Positions 17,361 through 26,218 of a DNA stretch of 64,000 bases are shown piece by piece. The position numbers and the translations under genes are program-made. The notes below the pieces were generated by a model. The model was not told where the DNA came from. It did not search any database and saw nothing but the letters and a program-made list of their open reading frames with translations. This stretch comes from Micromonospora sonchi (GTDB lineage Bacteria; Actinomycetota; Actinomycetes; Mycobacteriales; Micromonosporaceae): NCBI RefSeq assembly GCF_014646235.1, contig NZ_BMNB01000002.1, forward strand, positions 276,112-340,111. Reading direction: 5' to 3'. Numbering within the stretch: the first letter of the stretch is position 1; each line of letters opens with the position of its first letter.

Positions 17361-18455
17361 ATGGGCCGCAACCGAGCAACCCTGGCCGACGTCGCCAGAC
17401 GGGCAGGGCTGTCCAAGACCGCCGCGTCGATGGTACTCAACGGGCGAGAGGGCACCCGACTCTCCGCGGAGGCGCACCAGCGCGTGTTCGCCGCGGCGGA
17501 GGAACTCGGCTACCGGCCCAACATCGCCGCGCGCAGCCTGCGGACCCGCAAGACGGCCACCATCGCGTTCGTCTCCGACATCGTCGCCACCACCCGGTTC
17601 GCCGGCGGCCTCATCCGTGGCGCCCTGGATGCCGCGCGTGAGCGCGACCACGTCCTGCTGATCACCGAGACGCAGGGCGACGCGGCGTTCGAGCAGTACG
17701 CGATCGAGGCGATCCTCGACCGCCAGGTCGACGGCGTCATCTACGCGGCCATGGCGACCCGGCGGCTGACGGTGCCGCCGGCGATCCTCGGCGGCTCGGT
17801 GGTGCTGCTCAACGCCACCAGCTCGACGCGGTTACCCTGGGTGCTCCCCGACGACCAGGGGGCCGGTGCGACCGTCGCCGAGACACTGCTCGCCCAGGGC
17901 CACCGGGACCGGATCGCCCTGATCGGGCGCAATCGGCAGAAGGAACGCGACCCCGAGATCTCCCTCGCGGCCGAGGCCCGGCTGCACGGCATCCGGGACG
18001 CTCTCGCCGCCGCCGGCGTCCGGCCGTTGACCGAGATCTTCTGCCCCGAGTGGCTGCCGGAACACGGCTACACCGCGACGCGTACGCTGCTGGATCTGCC
18101 GGCGGCACCCAGCGCGATCATCTGCATGAACGACCGGCTCGCCTTCGGCGTCTACCAGGCGCTCGGCGAAGTCGGCCTGACCATCCCGGACGACATCTCG
18201 GTGATCTCCTTCGACGACGACCCGATCGCCGCCTGGCTACGCCCCGGGCTCACCACCGCCGCGCTGCCGCACGAGCAGATGGGGCGCAAGGCGGTGGAGC
18301 TGCTGCTCGACGGCGACGACGACGGCCCGTCGCTGGTGCCCATGCTGCTGCGCCGCCGCCAATCCGTCGCCGCGCCCGCCGGCACCGTTCCCTCGCCGCG
18401 CCCGCCGGGTGAGGGCCCTCCGGCGGCCGATGTGAGCTCGGGGGTCGCGCGCTAA
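17361..18455 (+). CDS. LacI-family repressor of the fructoside locus
   Basis: The 364-residue regulator has an N-terminal HTH, ATLADVARRAGLSKTAASMVLNG (residues 6-28), hinge YRPNIAARSLRT, and a periplasmic-binding-like effector domain ending with IPDDISVISFDDDPIAAWLRPGLTT. CGGAGGACTC directly precedes the ATG at 17361, so that start is preferred over 17283. It sits between the importer operon and the GH32/fructokinase operon, both preceded by the same palindrome. The downstream operator overlaps its own TAA codon, so repressor binding could affect both lacI 3'-end transcription and the next operon. Confidence 0.9.
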   Translation: MGRNRATLADVARRAGLSKTAASMVLNGREGTRLSAEAHQRVFAAAEELGYRPNIAARSLRTRKTATIAFVSDIVATTRFAGGLIRGALDAARERDHVLLITETQGDAAFEQYAIEAILDRQVDGVIYAAMATRRLTVPPAILGGSVVLLNATSSTRLPWVLPDDQGAGATVAETLLAQGHRDRIALIGRNRQKERDPEISLAAEARLHGIRDALAAAGVRPLTEIFCPEWLPEHGYTATRTLLDLPAAPSAIICMNDRLAFGVYQALGEVGLTIPDDISVISFDDDPIAAWLRPGLTTAALPHEQMGRKAVELLLDGDDDGPSLVPMLLRRRQSVAAPAGTVPSPRPPGEGPPAADVSSGVAR

Positions 18456-18466
18456 ACCGATTTAGT
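18451..18466. promoter_or_regulatory. LacI operator GCTAAACCGATTTAGT overlapping lacI stop
   Basis: The palindrome matches the 17165 operator at 14 of 16 positions. Its TAA (18453-18455) is the lacI stop codon and it ends 15 bp before the GH32 ATG. A repressor bound here would block initiation of the GH32/kinase operon and could also act as a roadblock to transcription from lacI. Confidence 0.75.
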
Positions 18467-18481
18467 GATACCTTCCCGGCC

Positions 18482-19432
18482 ATGCTACGTCTGCCCGACC
18501 ACTGGGTGTGGGACAGCTGGTACGCCCAGGACGACGCCGGCCAGCGGCACGCGTTCTTCCTGCGCGCCTCCCGGGCCCTGCTCGACCCGCACCGCCGTCA
18601 CCGACGCGCCTCGATCGGTCACGCCGTCTCCACCGACCTGCGCTCCTGGCAGCTGGTCGCCGACGCGCTGGTGCCCGCCGACACCGGCTGGGACGACCTG
18701 GCCACCTGGACCGGCTGCACCGTACGCGGCCCGGACGGGCGGTGGTACCTCTTCTACACCGGCGTCGGCCGAGCCGAGGACGGGCTGGTCCAGCGCATCG
18801 GCCTGGCCGTCTCCGACGACCTGCTCACGTGGCAGCGGCACGGGGACGGCCTGATCGTGGAGGCCGACCCCACCTGGTACGAACTGCTCGACCGCGACAT
18901 GTGGTACGAGCAGGCGTGGCGCGACCCCTGGGTCTTCCCCGATCCGGACGGCGACGGTTGGCACATGCTCATCACCGCCCGCGCCAACCACGGGCCGGCC
19001 GACGAGCGGGGCGTGATCGGTCACGCGACCTCCCCGGACCTGCTGACCTGGACCGTCCAGCCGCCGCTCTCCGCACCGGCCGGCTTCGGTCACCTCGAGG
19101 TGCCCCAGGTCGCCGTCGTGGACGGGCAGCCGCTGCTGCTGTTCTGCACCAACGCCATCGCCGCCGGCCGAGGATCCGAGCACCTGCTCTGGACGGTGTC
19201 CGCGCCGACGGTGCGGGGCCCGTGGGACGTGGCGGCCGCCCAACCGATCGACCAGCCGAACCTGTACGCGCCGCGGCTGGTCCCCGACGGCGACGGCTGG
19301 TCCCTGATCGGCTTCATCGACCACGTCGACGGTCAGTTCGTCGGCGAACTCACCGACCCGATCCCGGTCCGCTACGACCGCGCCACCGGTCTGGTCACCC
19401 AACCGGCGGCTCCCGCGCCCCGCGATGGCTGA
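18482..19432 (+). CDS. GH32-like glycosidase (beta-fructosidase family)
   Basis: The 316-residue protein has the five-bladed GH32/43/68 propeller. VWDSWYAQD at residues 9-17 supplies the candidate nucleophile Asp10, WRDPWVF in the middle is the RDP transition-state motif, and HLEVPQ near 204 holds the acid/base Glu. No signal peptide is seen, so it would act on imported fructosides in the cytoplasm. The overlap with a fructokinase gene and LacI operator support sucrose, levan or inulin fragments as substrate. The short length without a C-terminal beta-sandwich resembles actinomycete family members. Confidence 0.82.
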   Translation: MLRLPDHWVWDSWYAQDDAGQRHAFFLRASRALLDPHRRHRRASIGHAVSTDLRSWQLVADALVPADTGWDDLATWTGCTVRGPDGRWYLFYTGVGRAEDGLVQRIGLAVSDDLLTWQRHGDGLIVEADPTWYELLDRDMWYEQAWRDPWVFPDPDGDGWHMLITARANHGPADERGVIGHATSPDLLTWTVQPPLSAPAGFGHLEVPQVAVVDGQPLLLFCTNAIAAGRGSEHLLWTVSAPTVRGPWDVAAAQPIDQPNLYAPRLVPDGDGWSLIGFIDHVDGQFVGELTDPIPVRYDRATGLVTQPAAPAPRDG

Positions 19433-20411
19433 GGCGCCGTCGGCGGACACGCTGCCGGCGGCCGGGCCCGCCGGCGGCGCGGCGGTCACGGTGCTCGGTG
19501 AGGCGGTCGTCGACCTGGTGCAGGAGCCGGACGGCCGGTTCACCGCCCACCCGGGCGGCAGCCCGCTCAACGTCGCCGTCGGGCTGGCCCGCCTCGGCGT
19601 ACCGACCACGTTGCTCGCCCGCTTCTCGACCACCCGGTTCGGCCGGCGGCTGCGGGCACACGCCGAGACCAACGGAGTCGACCTACGCCACGCCGTCGAC
19701 ACCGACGACCCGGCCACCCTGGCGATCGCCTCGCTGACCGGTGACGGCGTGGCCGCGTACGACTTCTACGTCGACGGCACCGCCGACTGGCAGTGGCGCG
19801 CCGACGAACTGGCCCCGGCGCTCACCGGCCAGGGCATCCTGCACACCGGGTCACTGGCGGTGTTCCGCTCCCCCGGTGCCGACCGGCTGGCCGCCGCCCT
19901 ACGCACCGCGCGTGACCGGGGCGCGCTGGTCAGCCTCGACCCGAACATCCGGCCAGGTCTGGTCGGCGCCCCCGCCGAGGCCCGCGCCCGGGTCGACGGC
20001 CTGGTGGCCCTCGCACACGTCGTCAAGGCGAGCGAGGAGGACATCGCCTGGCTCTACCCGGGCCGCTCGGCGCAGGACGTGCTGCGGCACTGGCAGGACC
20101 TCGGCGCCAGGCTCGCCGTCGTGACGCTGGGCGCCGAGGGCGCGCTCGCCGTCTCCGGCACCAGCGGGTTCCGACAGCCCGCGCCGGTCGTCGACGTCGT
20201 GGACACCATCGGGGCCGGTGACGCGTTCACCGCCGGGCTGCTCGCCGGGCTGTCCCGCTCCCCAGCCGATCGGCCCGACGAGGACCGGCCCGGGAGCGGC
20301 TGGCCCGACGAGGACGTCGCCGCCGCCCTGCGGTACGCGGTCGAGGTCGCCGCCGTCACCTGCACCCGCGCGGGCGCCGACCCGCCCTACCCGCACGACC
20401 TGCCGGGTTGA
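19425..20411 (+). CDS. PfkB-family sugar kinase, probable fructokinase
   Basis: The 328-residue ribokinase-fold kinase has VTVLGEAVVDLV near residue 21, the GGSPLNVAVGLARLG substrate region, and DTIGAGDAFTAG near 255 with the catalytic Asp and anion hole. Its ATG at 19425 overlaps the GH32 stop by 8 bp. Together they would hydrolyse an imported fructoside and phosphorylate the fructose released. Confidence 0.88.
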   Translation: MAEAPSADTLPAAGPAGGAAVTVLGEAVVDLVQEPDGRFTAHPGGSPLNVAVGLARLGVPTTLLARFSTTRFGRRLRAHAETNGVDLRHAVDTDDPATLAIASLTGDGVAAYDFYVDGTADWQWRADELAPALTGQGILHTGSLAVFRSPGADRLAAALRTARDRGALVSLDPNIRPGLVGAPAEARARVDGLVALAHVVKASEEDIAWLYPGRSAQDVLRHWQDLGARLAVVTLGAEGALAVSGTSGFRQPAPVVDVVDTIGAGDAFTAGLLAGLSRSPADRPDEDRPGSGWPDEDVAAALRYAVEVAAVTCTRAGADPPYPHDLPG

Positions 20412-20430
20412 GCCGGTACCGACACGACCT

Positions 20431-20466
20431 GCCGGGTTGAGCCGCTGCGGCGCGGTTCAACCCGGC
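20431..20466. terminator. Bidirectional terminator-like hairpin with local repeats
   Basis: GCCGGGTTGA at 20431-20440 pairs with TCAACCCGGC at 20457-20466. The loop contains CCGC/GCGG, which can extend the structure. The same spacer holds tandem copies of GACCTGCCGGGTTGAGCCG and of CTGCGGCGCGGTTCA. It lies between convergent genes, fitting a shared terminator. Confidence 0.6.
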
Positions 20467-20484
20467 GACGCGCTGCGGCGCGGT

Positions 20485-22617
20485 TCACCCGGCGACGTGC
20501 TGCGGCGCGAAGGTCCGCTGCGCCGGAACCGCGGTGGGGGTCACCGTCAGCCCTGCCGGCAGCCGGGACACCGTGGCGTGTCCGGTGTTGTCGACGCTGA
20601 CCTCGACGTCGGCGTCGGCCACCCGAAGCCTGGCCACCGACACCCCGCCGAAGCGCGGACCGGCCAGCGGCGCCACGCGTACCGTGCCGGCGGGCACGTC
20701 GGGATAGACGCCGGCGGCGACGTGCAGCAGCGACACCGCCGCAGCGGCCGACCAGGCCTGGGGACGGCAGGCTGCCGGGTACGGCACCGGCCGGCCGAGC
20801 ACATCCCGCTCGTCGCCGCCGTGCAGCTCCGGCAACTGGTAGTCGAACGCCTCGGCGGCGGCGAGCAGGCCGTCGGCCAGGCGCAGGGCGGGCTCGTGGA
20901 AGCCGGCGCGGGCCAGGCCGGTGAGCGCGATGGCGGTGTCGTGGGTCCAGACCGAGCCGCAGTGATACGACAGCGGGCTGAAGCCACCGTCGTGGGTGGA
21001 CATGGTCCGCAGCCCGAACGCCCCGCTCATGGCGTCGGTGCCGAGCAGCCGGGCGACCTGTGCCTGCTCGTCGGCGTCGAGCAGGCCGGTGCCGAGCAGG
21101 TGGCCGATGTTGCTGGTCAGCGAGTCGACGGGGCGCTTGTCCCGGTCCAGCGCCAGGGCCGGCTGCGGGCCGTACGGACCGTCCACCCAGTACGCGGCCC
21201 GGAAGCGGGCGGCGAGCCGGCCGGCCCACTCGCGCCACCGGTCGGCGCCGGGGCGGCCGAACGCGTCGAGCAGCGCGGCGGCGTTGACGGCGGCCTCGTG
21301 CGCGTAGCCCTGCACCTCGGCCAGCGCGATCGGCCCGCTGGCCAGGCTCCCGTCACGGAACCGGACGGCGTCGCCGGAGTCCTTCCAGCCCTGGTTGGAC
21401 AGCCCGTGCCCGCTGGTGTCGAGGTACTCGACCAGGCCGTCGCCGTCGGCGTCGGCGTGCTCGCCCAGCCAGCCGAGCGCGGCCTCGAGGTGCGGCAGCA
21501 GGGGCTCGACCTGTTCGGCGGGCAGCCCCCAGCGCCAGGCATCGTGCAGCAGGTTGACCCAGAGCATGGTGGCGTCGACGGTGCCGTAGTAGGCCGGTGG
21601 CAGGCGTAGCCCATTGGCGGGCAGGTTGACTTCGCCGCGCCGCAGCTCGTGCAGGATCTTGCCGGGTTGTTCGGCGGTAGCCGGGTCGGTGTGTCGGCCC
21701 TGGCGGCGGGCCAGCACGCGCAGCGTGCCGGCGGCCAGGTCGGTGCCGAGCGGCAGCAGCATCCGGGCGGCCCAGAGGCTGTCCCGGCCGAAGAGGGTGA
21801 GGAACCAGGGCACGCCGGCGGCGAGGAAGACGTCGTCCGGGGCGTCGGGGTCGGCCAGGCGCAGCGCGTGCAGGTCGTCGAGGGCGCGGCGCAGCAGCCG
21901 GTCCAGCCGCCGGTCGTCGGCGCGTACCTCCGGCCGGGACCAGGTCGGCTCCGCCGGCGGGTACGCGACGACGGCGCGGGGATCGGTGACGGCCAGCCGC
22001 CAGCGCAGGGTCCGGGTCTCCCGGGGGCCGAGGGTGACCGGCCAGGTCAGGCGGGGCGCGTCGGCCCGGTCACCGGCCAGGTCGAGTTCCGCCCCCTCGG
22101 CGGTGACGGTGACGGTGGTGCCGCCGGCGGTCCAGCTGAGCCGGTCCGACGCGAGCGCTTGCGCGGGCAGCGGCGGGCTGCTGAAACCGGTCTTGACCCG
22201 TTCGATCGGGGCGAGGTCGCAGCCGAGGTCGAGGGTGACGGTGGCCCGCACCGGCACGGCGGCGGTGGAGACCACGCGGATCTCCTCGATCAGGCCGTAC
22301 GGTTCGAGGCGGCGGGTCCGGTCGAGCCGGACGGTCGGGTCGGGGCCGGGGTCGCCGAGCCAGCGGGCCAGGCCGACGAAGCGGGCGGCGTCGGCGCTGA
22401 CGGGCGCGTGGCCGATCGTCTCCGGCTCCCGCTCGTCGATGCGCAGTTCGGCGCGGGAGAGCACGCGGGTGTCGGCATGGAAGACGCCCTGGACGCCGAG
22501 CGGCCGGATCTGCCCGGCGGGGTCCCCGAGTGCGCTGGTCGGCGCGAGGACGACCCCCACCAGGTCGTGCAGCAGGGGTTGCAGGTGACGTGCGGTCACG
22601 TACGGCTCCAGGTTCAT
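20485..22617 (-). CDS. Glycogen debranching enzyme-like protein (amylo-alpha-1,6-glucosidase type)
   Basis: The ~710-residue protein has an N-terminal domain with LGVQGVFHADTRVLSRAEL and a beta-sandwich, matching GDE_N_bis. An (alpha/alpha)6 barrel follows: FLAAGVPWFLTLFGRDSLWAARMLLP, HELRRGE, TVDATMLWVNLLHDAWRW, GWKDSGDAVRF and LRTMSTHDGGFSPLSYHCGSVWTHDTAIA. Members act on alpha-glucans or related oligosaccharides. The ATG at 22617 fits the divergent operator at 22680; the open frame extends antisense into lacI but this is not coding. It shares a divergent promoter with the second LacI regulator and its importer. Confidence 0.85.
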   Translation of the reverse strand: MNLEPYVTARHLQPLLHDLVGVVLAPTSALGDPAGQIRPLGVQGVFHADTRVLSRAELRIDEREPETIGHAPVSADAARFVGLARWLGDPGPDPTVRLDRTRRLEPYGLIEEIRVVSTAAVPVRATVTLDLGCDLAPIERVKTGFSSPPLPAQALASDRLSWTAGGTTVTVTAEGAELDLAGDRADAPRLTWPVTLGPRETRTLRWRLAVTDPRAVVAYPPAEPTWSRPEVRADDRRLDRLLRRALDDLHALRLADPDAPDDVFLAAGVPWFLTLFGRDSLWAARMLLPLGTDLAAGTLRVLARRQGRHTDPATAEQPGKILHELRRGEVNLPANGLRLPPAYYGTVDATMLWVNLLHDAWRWGLPAEQVEPLLPHLEAALGWLGEHADADGDGLVEYLDTSGHGLSNQGWKDSGDAVRFRDGSLASGPIALAEVQGYAHEAAVNAAALLDAFGRPGADRWREWAGRLAARFRAAYWVDGPYGPQPALALDRDKRPVDSLTSNIGHLLGTGLLDADEQAQVARLLGTDAMSGAFGLRTMSTHDGGFSPLSYHCGSVWTHDTAIALTGLARAGFHEPALRLADGLLAAAEAFDYQLPELHGGDERDVLGRPVPYPAACRPQAWSAAAAVSLLHVAAGVYPDVPAGTVRVAPLAGPRFGGVSVARLRVADADVEVSVDNTGHATVSRLPAGLTVTPTAVPAQRTFAPQHVAG

Positions 22618-22679
22618 CGGGGGAACTGCCCCTTGACAGACGTTTCCGGGCGGTGCAGAGTCCGAAACACTCCAGCAAC

Positions 22680-22721
22680 TTGAACGATCCAATCCTGCCT
22701 CATCCGAATTGGATCGTTCAA
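22680..22721. promoter_or_regulatory. Paired LacI operators in perfect inverted arrangement
   Basis: TTGAACGATCCAAT (22680-22693) is repeated exactly as its reverse complement ATTGGATCGTTCAA (22708-22721) across a 14-bp spacer. Each half is itself an imperfect LacI-type operator. The pair sits in the divergent promoter between the debranching enzyme and lacI genes and could hold two repressor dimers, one per promoter. Confidence 0.7.
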
Positions 22722-22740
22722 GCCCCCCGAAAGGCATGAC

Positions 22741-23733
22741 GTGGCAGAAAAGGTGACCATCGCGACAGTGGCCCGGCACGCCCAGGTCAGCCGGCAGACC
22801 GTGTCCAACGTCATCAACGCCCCGCAACTGGTGCGGCCGGAGACGCGACAGCGGGTGCAGGACGCGATCGTCGCTCTGGGCTACCGGGCCAACCAGGCCG
22901 CCCGGCAGATGCGTACCGGCCGTTCCCGGCTGATCGCGGTCCGCATCGAACCGACCCGCGACGGCATCAACGGCACGGTGCTCGACCGCTTCCTGCACGG
23001 GCTCACCGAGACCGCCGAGGCGTCCGGCTACCGCGTCATGCTCTACACCGCACCCGACGTCGACCGCGAGATCGCCGCGTACGGGGACCTGCTCAGCGCG
23101 TACGAACTGGACGGTTTCGTGATCACCGGCACCGACCACGGCGACCCGCGTACCGCCTGGCTGGCCGAACGCGAGATCCCGTTCGTCACCTTCGGCCGGC
23201 CGTGGGACCACCCGCACGCGCACAGCTGGGTCGACGTCGACGGCGCCGCCGGCACCGCCGAGGCAACCGCCCACCTGGTCACGGCCGGACACCACCGCAC
23301 CGGGTTCATCGGCTGGCCGGCCGGCTCCGGCGTCGGTGACGACCGCCGCGCGGGCTGGCGGCGCGCACTGCTCGACGCGGGCATGGACCCCGACGGACTC
23401 GACGTCCAGACCGAGGACGGCATCGCCGAGGGCGCGCGGGCGGCGCGGGAGTTGCTGGGGCGGCCCGTCCCACCCAGCGCCCTGGTCTGCGCCAGCGACT
23501 CGCTCGCCCTCGGCGCCCTCCAGACGCTGCGCTCGGCCGGCACCGCCGTGCCGGTGATCGGTTTCGACGACACCCCGGTCGCCGCCGCGGTCGGCCTCAG
23601 CAGCGTCAGCCAACCCCTCGGCGACGCCGCCGCCCGCTGCGTCGACCTGCTCACCGACCTGCTCGACGGGCCGCACCGCGACCCCCGGCAGGTGCTGCTA
23701 CGACCCGCGTTGGTCCTGCGGCACCCCGCCTGA
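22741..23733 (+). CDS. LacI-family regulator of the glucan/oligosaccharide locus
   Basis: The 330-residue repressor has HTH VTIATVARHAQVSRQTVSNVINA at residues 5-27 and hinge GYRANQAARQMRTGRSR. The effector domain includes DGFVITGTDHGDPR and ALVCASDSLALGALQTLRSAG, and ends with PVIGFDDTPVAAAVGLSSV. GTG at 22741 has AAAGG about 7 bases upstream. It is the first gene of an operon with a binding protein and two permeases, and divergent from the debranching enzyme. The paired operator at 22680 is its likely target. Confidence 0.9.
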   Translation: MAEKVTIATVARHAQVSRQTVSNVINAPQLVRPETRQRVQDAIVALGYRANQAARQMRTGRSRLIAVRIEPTRDGINGTVLDRFLHGLTETAEASGYRVMLYTAPDVDREIAAYGDLLSAYELDGFVITGTDHGDPRTAWLAEREIPFVTFGRPWDHPHAHSWVDVDGAAGTAEATAHLVTAGHHRTGFIGWPAGSGVGDDRRAGWRRALLDAGMDPDGLDVQTEDGIAEGARAARELLGRPVPPSALVCASDSLALGALQTLRSAGTAVPVIGFDDTPVAAAVGLSSVSQPLGDAAARCVDLLTDLLDGPHRDPRQVLLRPALVLRHPA

Positions 23734-23767
23734 AATCCCGTCCCTCACCCCAGGAGAGAAAGACACG

Positions 23768-25018
23768 ATGACACCTCGCGCCCTCACCCGCGTGGCCGTC
23801 GCCGGCCTCACCACCGCCGCCCTGTTCGGCACCGCCGCCTGCGGCAGCGGCTTCGACGACTCCACCGGCGAGACCGCCCAGTCCACCGGACCGGCCAACC
23901 TGCAGATCATGATCGGCTCCTCCGGGGACGCCGAGACCAAGGCCGTGCAGGACGCCGCCGCGGCCTGGGCCACCGCCTCGGGCAACCAGGCCACCGTCTT
24001 ACCCGCACAGGATCTGACCCAGCAGCTCGGCCAGGGGCTGGCCGGCGGCAGCCCGCCGGACGTCTTCTACGTCGACGCCGCGCGCTTCGCCGACTACGCC
24101 AGCGTGGGTGCGCTCGAACCGTACGGCGACAAGATCAGCAACGTCGACGACTTCCACGAGAGCCTGCGCACCACCTTCACCTACGACGGCAAGCTGTACT
24201 GCGCGCCCAAGGACTTCTCCACCCTCGCCCTCCAGATCAACACCGACCTGTGGAGCAAGGCCGGCCTGACCGACGCCGACGTGCCGACCACCTGGGACCA
24301 GCTCACCGCCACCTCGCGGAAGATCAAGGCGAAGGGGATGGTGCCGCTGGCGCTCGGCGACACCCGCGACCGCATCGGCGCCTTCCTCGTGCAGAACGGT
24401 GGCTGGCTGCTCAGCCAGGACGGGCGTACGCCCACCGGCGACACCGCCGAGAACGTGGCCGCGCTGACGTACGTCAAGGAACTGGTCACCGAGGGCCTCG
24501 CCCGCTTCCCGAAGCAGCTCGACGCAGGCTGGTCCGGTGAGGCGTTCGGCAAGGGCTCGGCCGTGATGACCATCGAGGGCAACTGGATCAAGGGCGCCCT
24601 GCAGAACGACTTCCCGAAGATCAAGTACCAGGTGGTCGAGCTGCCGGCGGGCCCGGCGGGCAAGGGCACCCTCTCCTTCACCCAGTGCTGGGGCATCGCC
24701 GCGAAGTCCCAGTACAAGGAGCAGGCGATCAAGTTCGTGGAGGCGATGACCAGCGGCGAGCAGCAGATGGCCTTCGCCAAGGCGTTCGGCGTGATGCCGT
24801 CCCGCCAGTCGGTCCGTGACCAGTACACCTCGGCGTTCCCCGCCGACAAGCCGTTCATCGACGGCGCGGAGTACGCCCAGGGTCCGGTGAACGCGCCGAA
24901 GATGGACAGCGTCCTGCAGGACCTCGAGGCCGGCCTCCAGGGCCTGGCCAACGGCGACCCGAAGAGCATCCTCGCCAGCTACGACAAGAACGCACGGGCC
25001 GTGCTCGGCGGCAGCTGA
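23768..25018 (+). CDS. Sugar ABC transporter substrate-binding lipoprotein
   Basis: The 416-residue receptor has signal sequence LTRVAVAGLTTAALFGTAAC with a lipobox Cys near 25. The body has LQIMIGSSGDAETKAVQDAA, GGSPPDVFYVDAARFADYA, TFTYDGKLYCAPKDFSTLAL and AVMTIEGNWIKGAL, which match SBP_bac_1 proteins of CUT1 importers. AGGAGA precedes the ATG. It lies 34 bp after lacI and before two permease genes; the ligand is likely a glucose-containing oligosaccharide by context. A GGGGCCCC-type repeat begins right after its stop. Confidence 0.9.
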   Translation: MTPRALTRVAVAGLTTAALFGTAACGSGFDDSTGETAQSTGPANLQIMIGSSGDAETKAVQDAAAAWATASGNQATVLPAQDLTQQLGQGLAGGSPPDVFYVDAARFADYASVGALEPYGDKISNVDDFHESLRTTFTYDGKLYCAPKDFSTLALQINTDLWSKAGLTDADVPTTWDQLTATSRKIKAKGMVPLALGDTRDRIGAFLVQNGGWLLSQDGRTPTGDTAENVAALTYVKELVTEGLARFPKQLDAGWSGEAFGKGSAVMTIEGNWIKGALQNDFPKIKYQVVELPAGPAGKGTLSFTQCWGIAAKSQYKEQAIKFVEAMTSGEQQMAFAKAFGVMPSRQSVRDQYTSAFPADKPFIDGAEYAQGPVNAPKMDSVLQDLEAGLQGLANGDPKSILASYDKNARAVLGGS

Positions 25019-25021
25019 GTG

Positions 25022-25076
25022 ATTGCAGGGGCCCCTTCCTATACCGCAGGCGTTAAGAAGGGGCCCCTCCTTCCAC
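25022..25076. repeat. Interspersed GGGGCCCC/GTTAA repeat, copy 1
   Basis: Two palindromic AGGGGCCCCT-type cores flank TATACCGCAGGCGTTAAG. The same architecture with 80-90% identity by eye is at 30441-30497 and 37172-37229. It starts 3 bp after the binding-protein stop and ends before the permease RBS, so it may form a hairpin that separates expression of the two genes. Confidence 0.75.
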
Positions 25077-25096
25077 CCGATCCGAAGGGAGGGCAA

Positions 25097-26218
25097 GTGG
25101 CGACGGATGTGCTGGCGACACCGACGAGCGTGAGTGGTGAGCCCGGCCGACGCCGACGTGGTGGCGTACGCGCCAACGAGAACATCGCGGGCTGGCTGTT
25201 CGTCGCGCCGGTGATCATCATCCTCGGGCTGTTCCTGCTGCTGCCGATCCTGATGGCGCTCTGGGTCAGCCTCACCAGCTGGAACGGGCAGGGCAGCCCG
25301 TTCACCCGCGAGGTGCCGTTCGTCGGCACCGACAACTACACCCGGCTGTTCACCTCGGAGGGCCTGGCCCGCCGGGACTTCATGACCAGCATCCGCAACA
25401 ACGTCTACTACGTGGCGCTGGTGGTGCCCACGCAGACGGTGCTGGCCCTCGGCCTGGCCCTGGTGGTGAACAACCGGCTGCTCAAGGGCAAGAGCTTCTT
25501 CCGCACCGCCTTCTACTTCCCCTCCGTCACCAGCTCGGTGGCGATCAGCGTGGTCTTCCTGTTCCTGTTCGCCAACTCCGGCGCGGTCAACAACCTGCTG
25601 GCGATGTTCGGCATCAGCGGACCGCAGTGGTTCGCCGACTCCCGGGGCGTACTGCACCTGCTGCTCGGCGTGGTCGGGGTGGACACCCCACCGACCGCGC
25701 TGACCGAGGGCGGTCCGCTCGGCCTGAGCTGGTGGGAGTGGTTCAGCGGGCCCAGCGTCGCGATGACGTCCATCATCGCGCTGGTGATCTGGACCACCTC
25801 CGGCACGTTCATGCTGATGTTCCTCGCCGCCCTGCAGAACGTGCCGGTCGCGCTGGAGGAGGCGAGCACGCTGGACGGGGCGGGCCGTTGGCAGCGGTTC
25901 CGTCACGTCACCCTGCCGCTGATCAAGCCGACCACGTTCCTGGTGCTCACCCTCGGTCTGATCGGCTCCTGGCAGGTGTTCGACCAGGTGTACGTGATGA
26001 GTCAGGGCGAACCGGCCAAGACCACCCTCACCCCGGCCTACCTGTCGTACCGCACCGCGTTCCGCGACTTCGAGTACGGCTCCGGCGCGGCCATCTCGTT
26101 CGTCCTGTTCCTGATCATCATCGTGTTCACCCTCGTCCAGCGTCGGGTGATGGCCGACCGGGACACCGACCGCCCCCGCTGGGGCCGGCGGCGTAGATCG
26201 GAGGGATCCGCCCGATGA
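25097..26218 (+). CDS. Carbohydrate ABC transporter permease (MalF type)
   Basis: The 373-residue protein has a ~35-residue basic start, six main membrane segments and EAA loop LEEASTLDGAGRWQRFRHVTLPLIKP. GTG at 25097 is preceded by AGGGAGGG, so it is preferred over the in-frame codon at 25019 that would translate the repeat. It overlaps the next permease by 4 bp. A ~50-residue loop in the middle (PQWFADSRG to LSWWEWFSG) is longer than usual for MalF-type proteins. Confidence 0.9.
   Translation: MATDVLATPTSVSGEPGRRRRGGVRANENIAGWLFVAPVIIILGLFLLLPILMALWVSLTSWNGQGSPFTREVPFVGTDNYTRLFTSEGLARRDFMTSIRNNVYYVALVVPTQTVLALGLALVVNNRLLKGKSFFRTAFYFPSVTSSVAISVVFLFLFANSGAVNNLLAMFGISGPQWFADSRGVLHLLLGVVGVDTPPTALTEGGPLGLSWWEWFSGPSVAMTSIIALVIWTTSGTFMLMFLAALQNVPVALEEASTLDGAGRWQRFRHVTLPLIKPTTFLVLTLGLIGSWQVFDQVYVMSQGEPAKTTLTPAYLSYRTAFRDFEYGSGAAISFVLFLIIIVFTLVQRRVMADRDTDRPRWGRRRRSEGSAR

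Noticed and set aside
20401..20485. Short tandem repeats resembling a CRISPR or array
   Set aside because: There are only two copies of each unit, with no spacers of regular size and no cas genes; the structure fits a terminator region.
22618..23676. Upstream continuation of the debranching-enzyme frame on the minus strand
   Set aside because: It is antisense to the LacI gene and crosses the paired operator; the family N-terminus starts at 22617.
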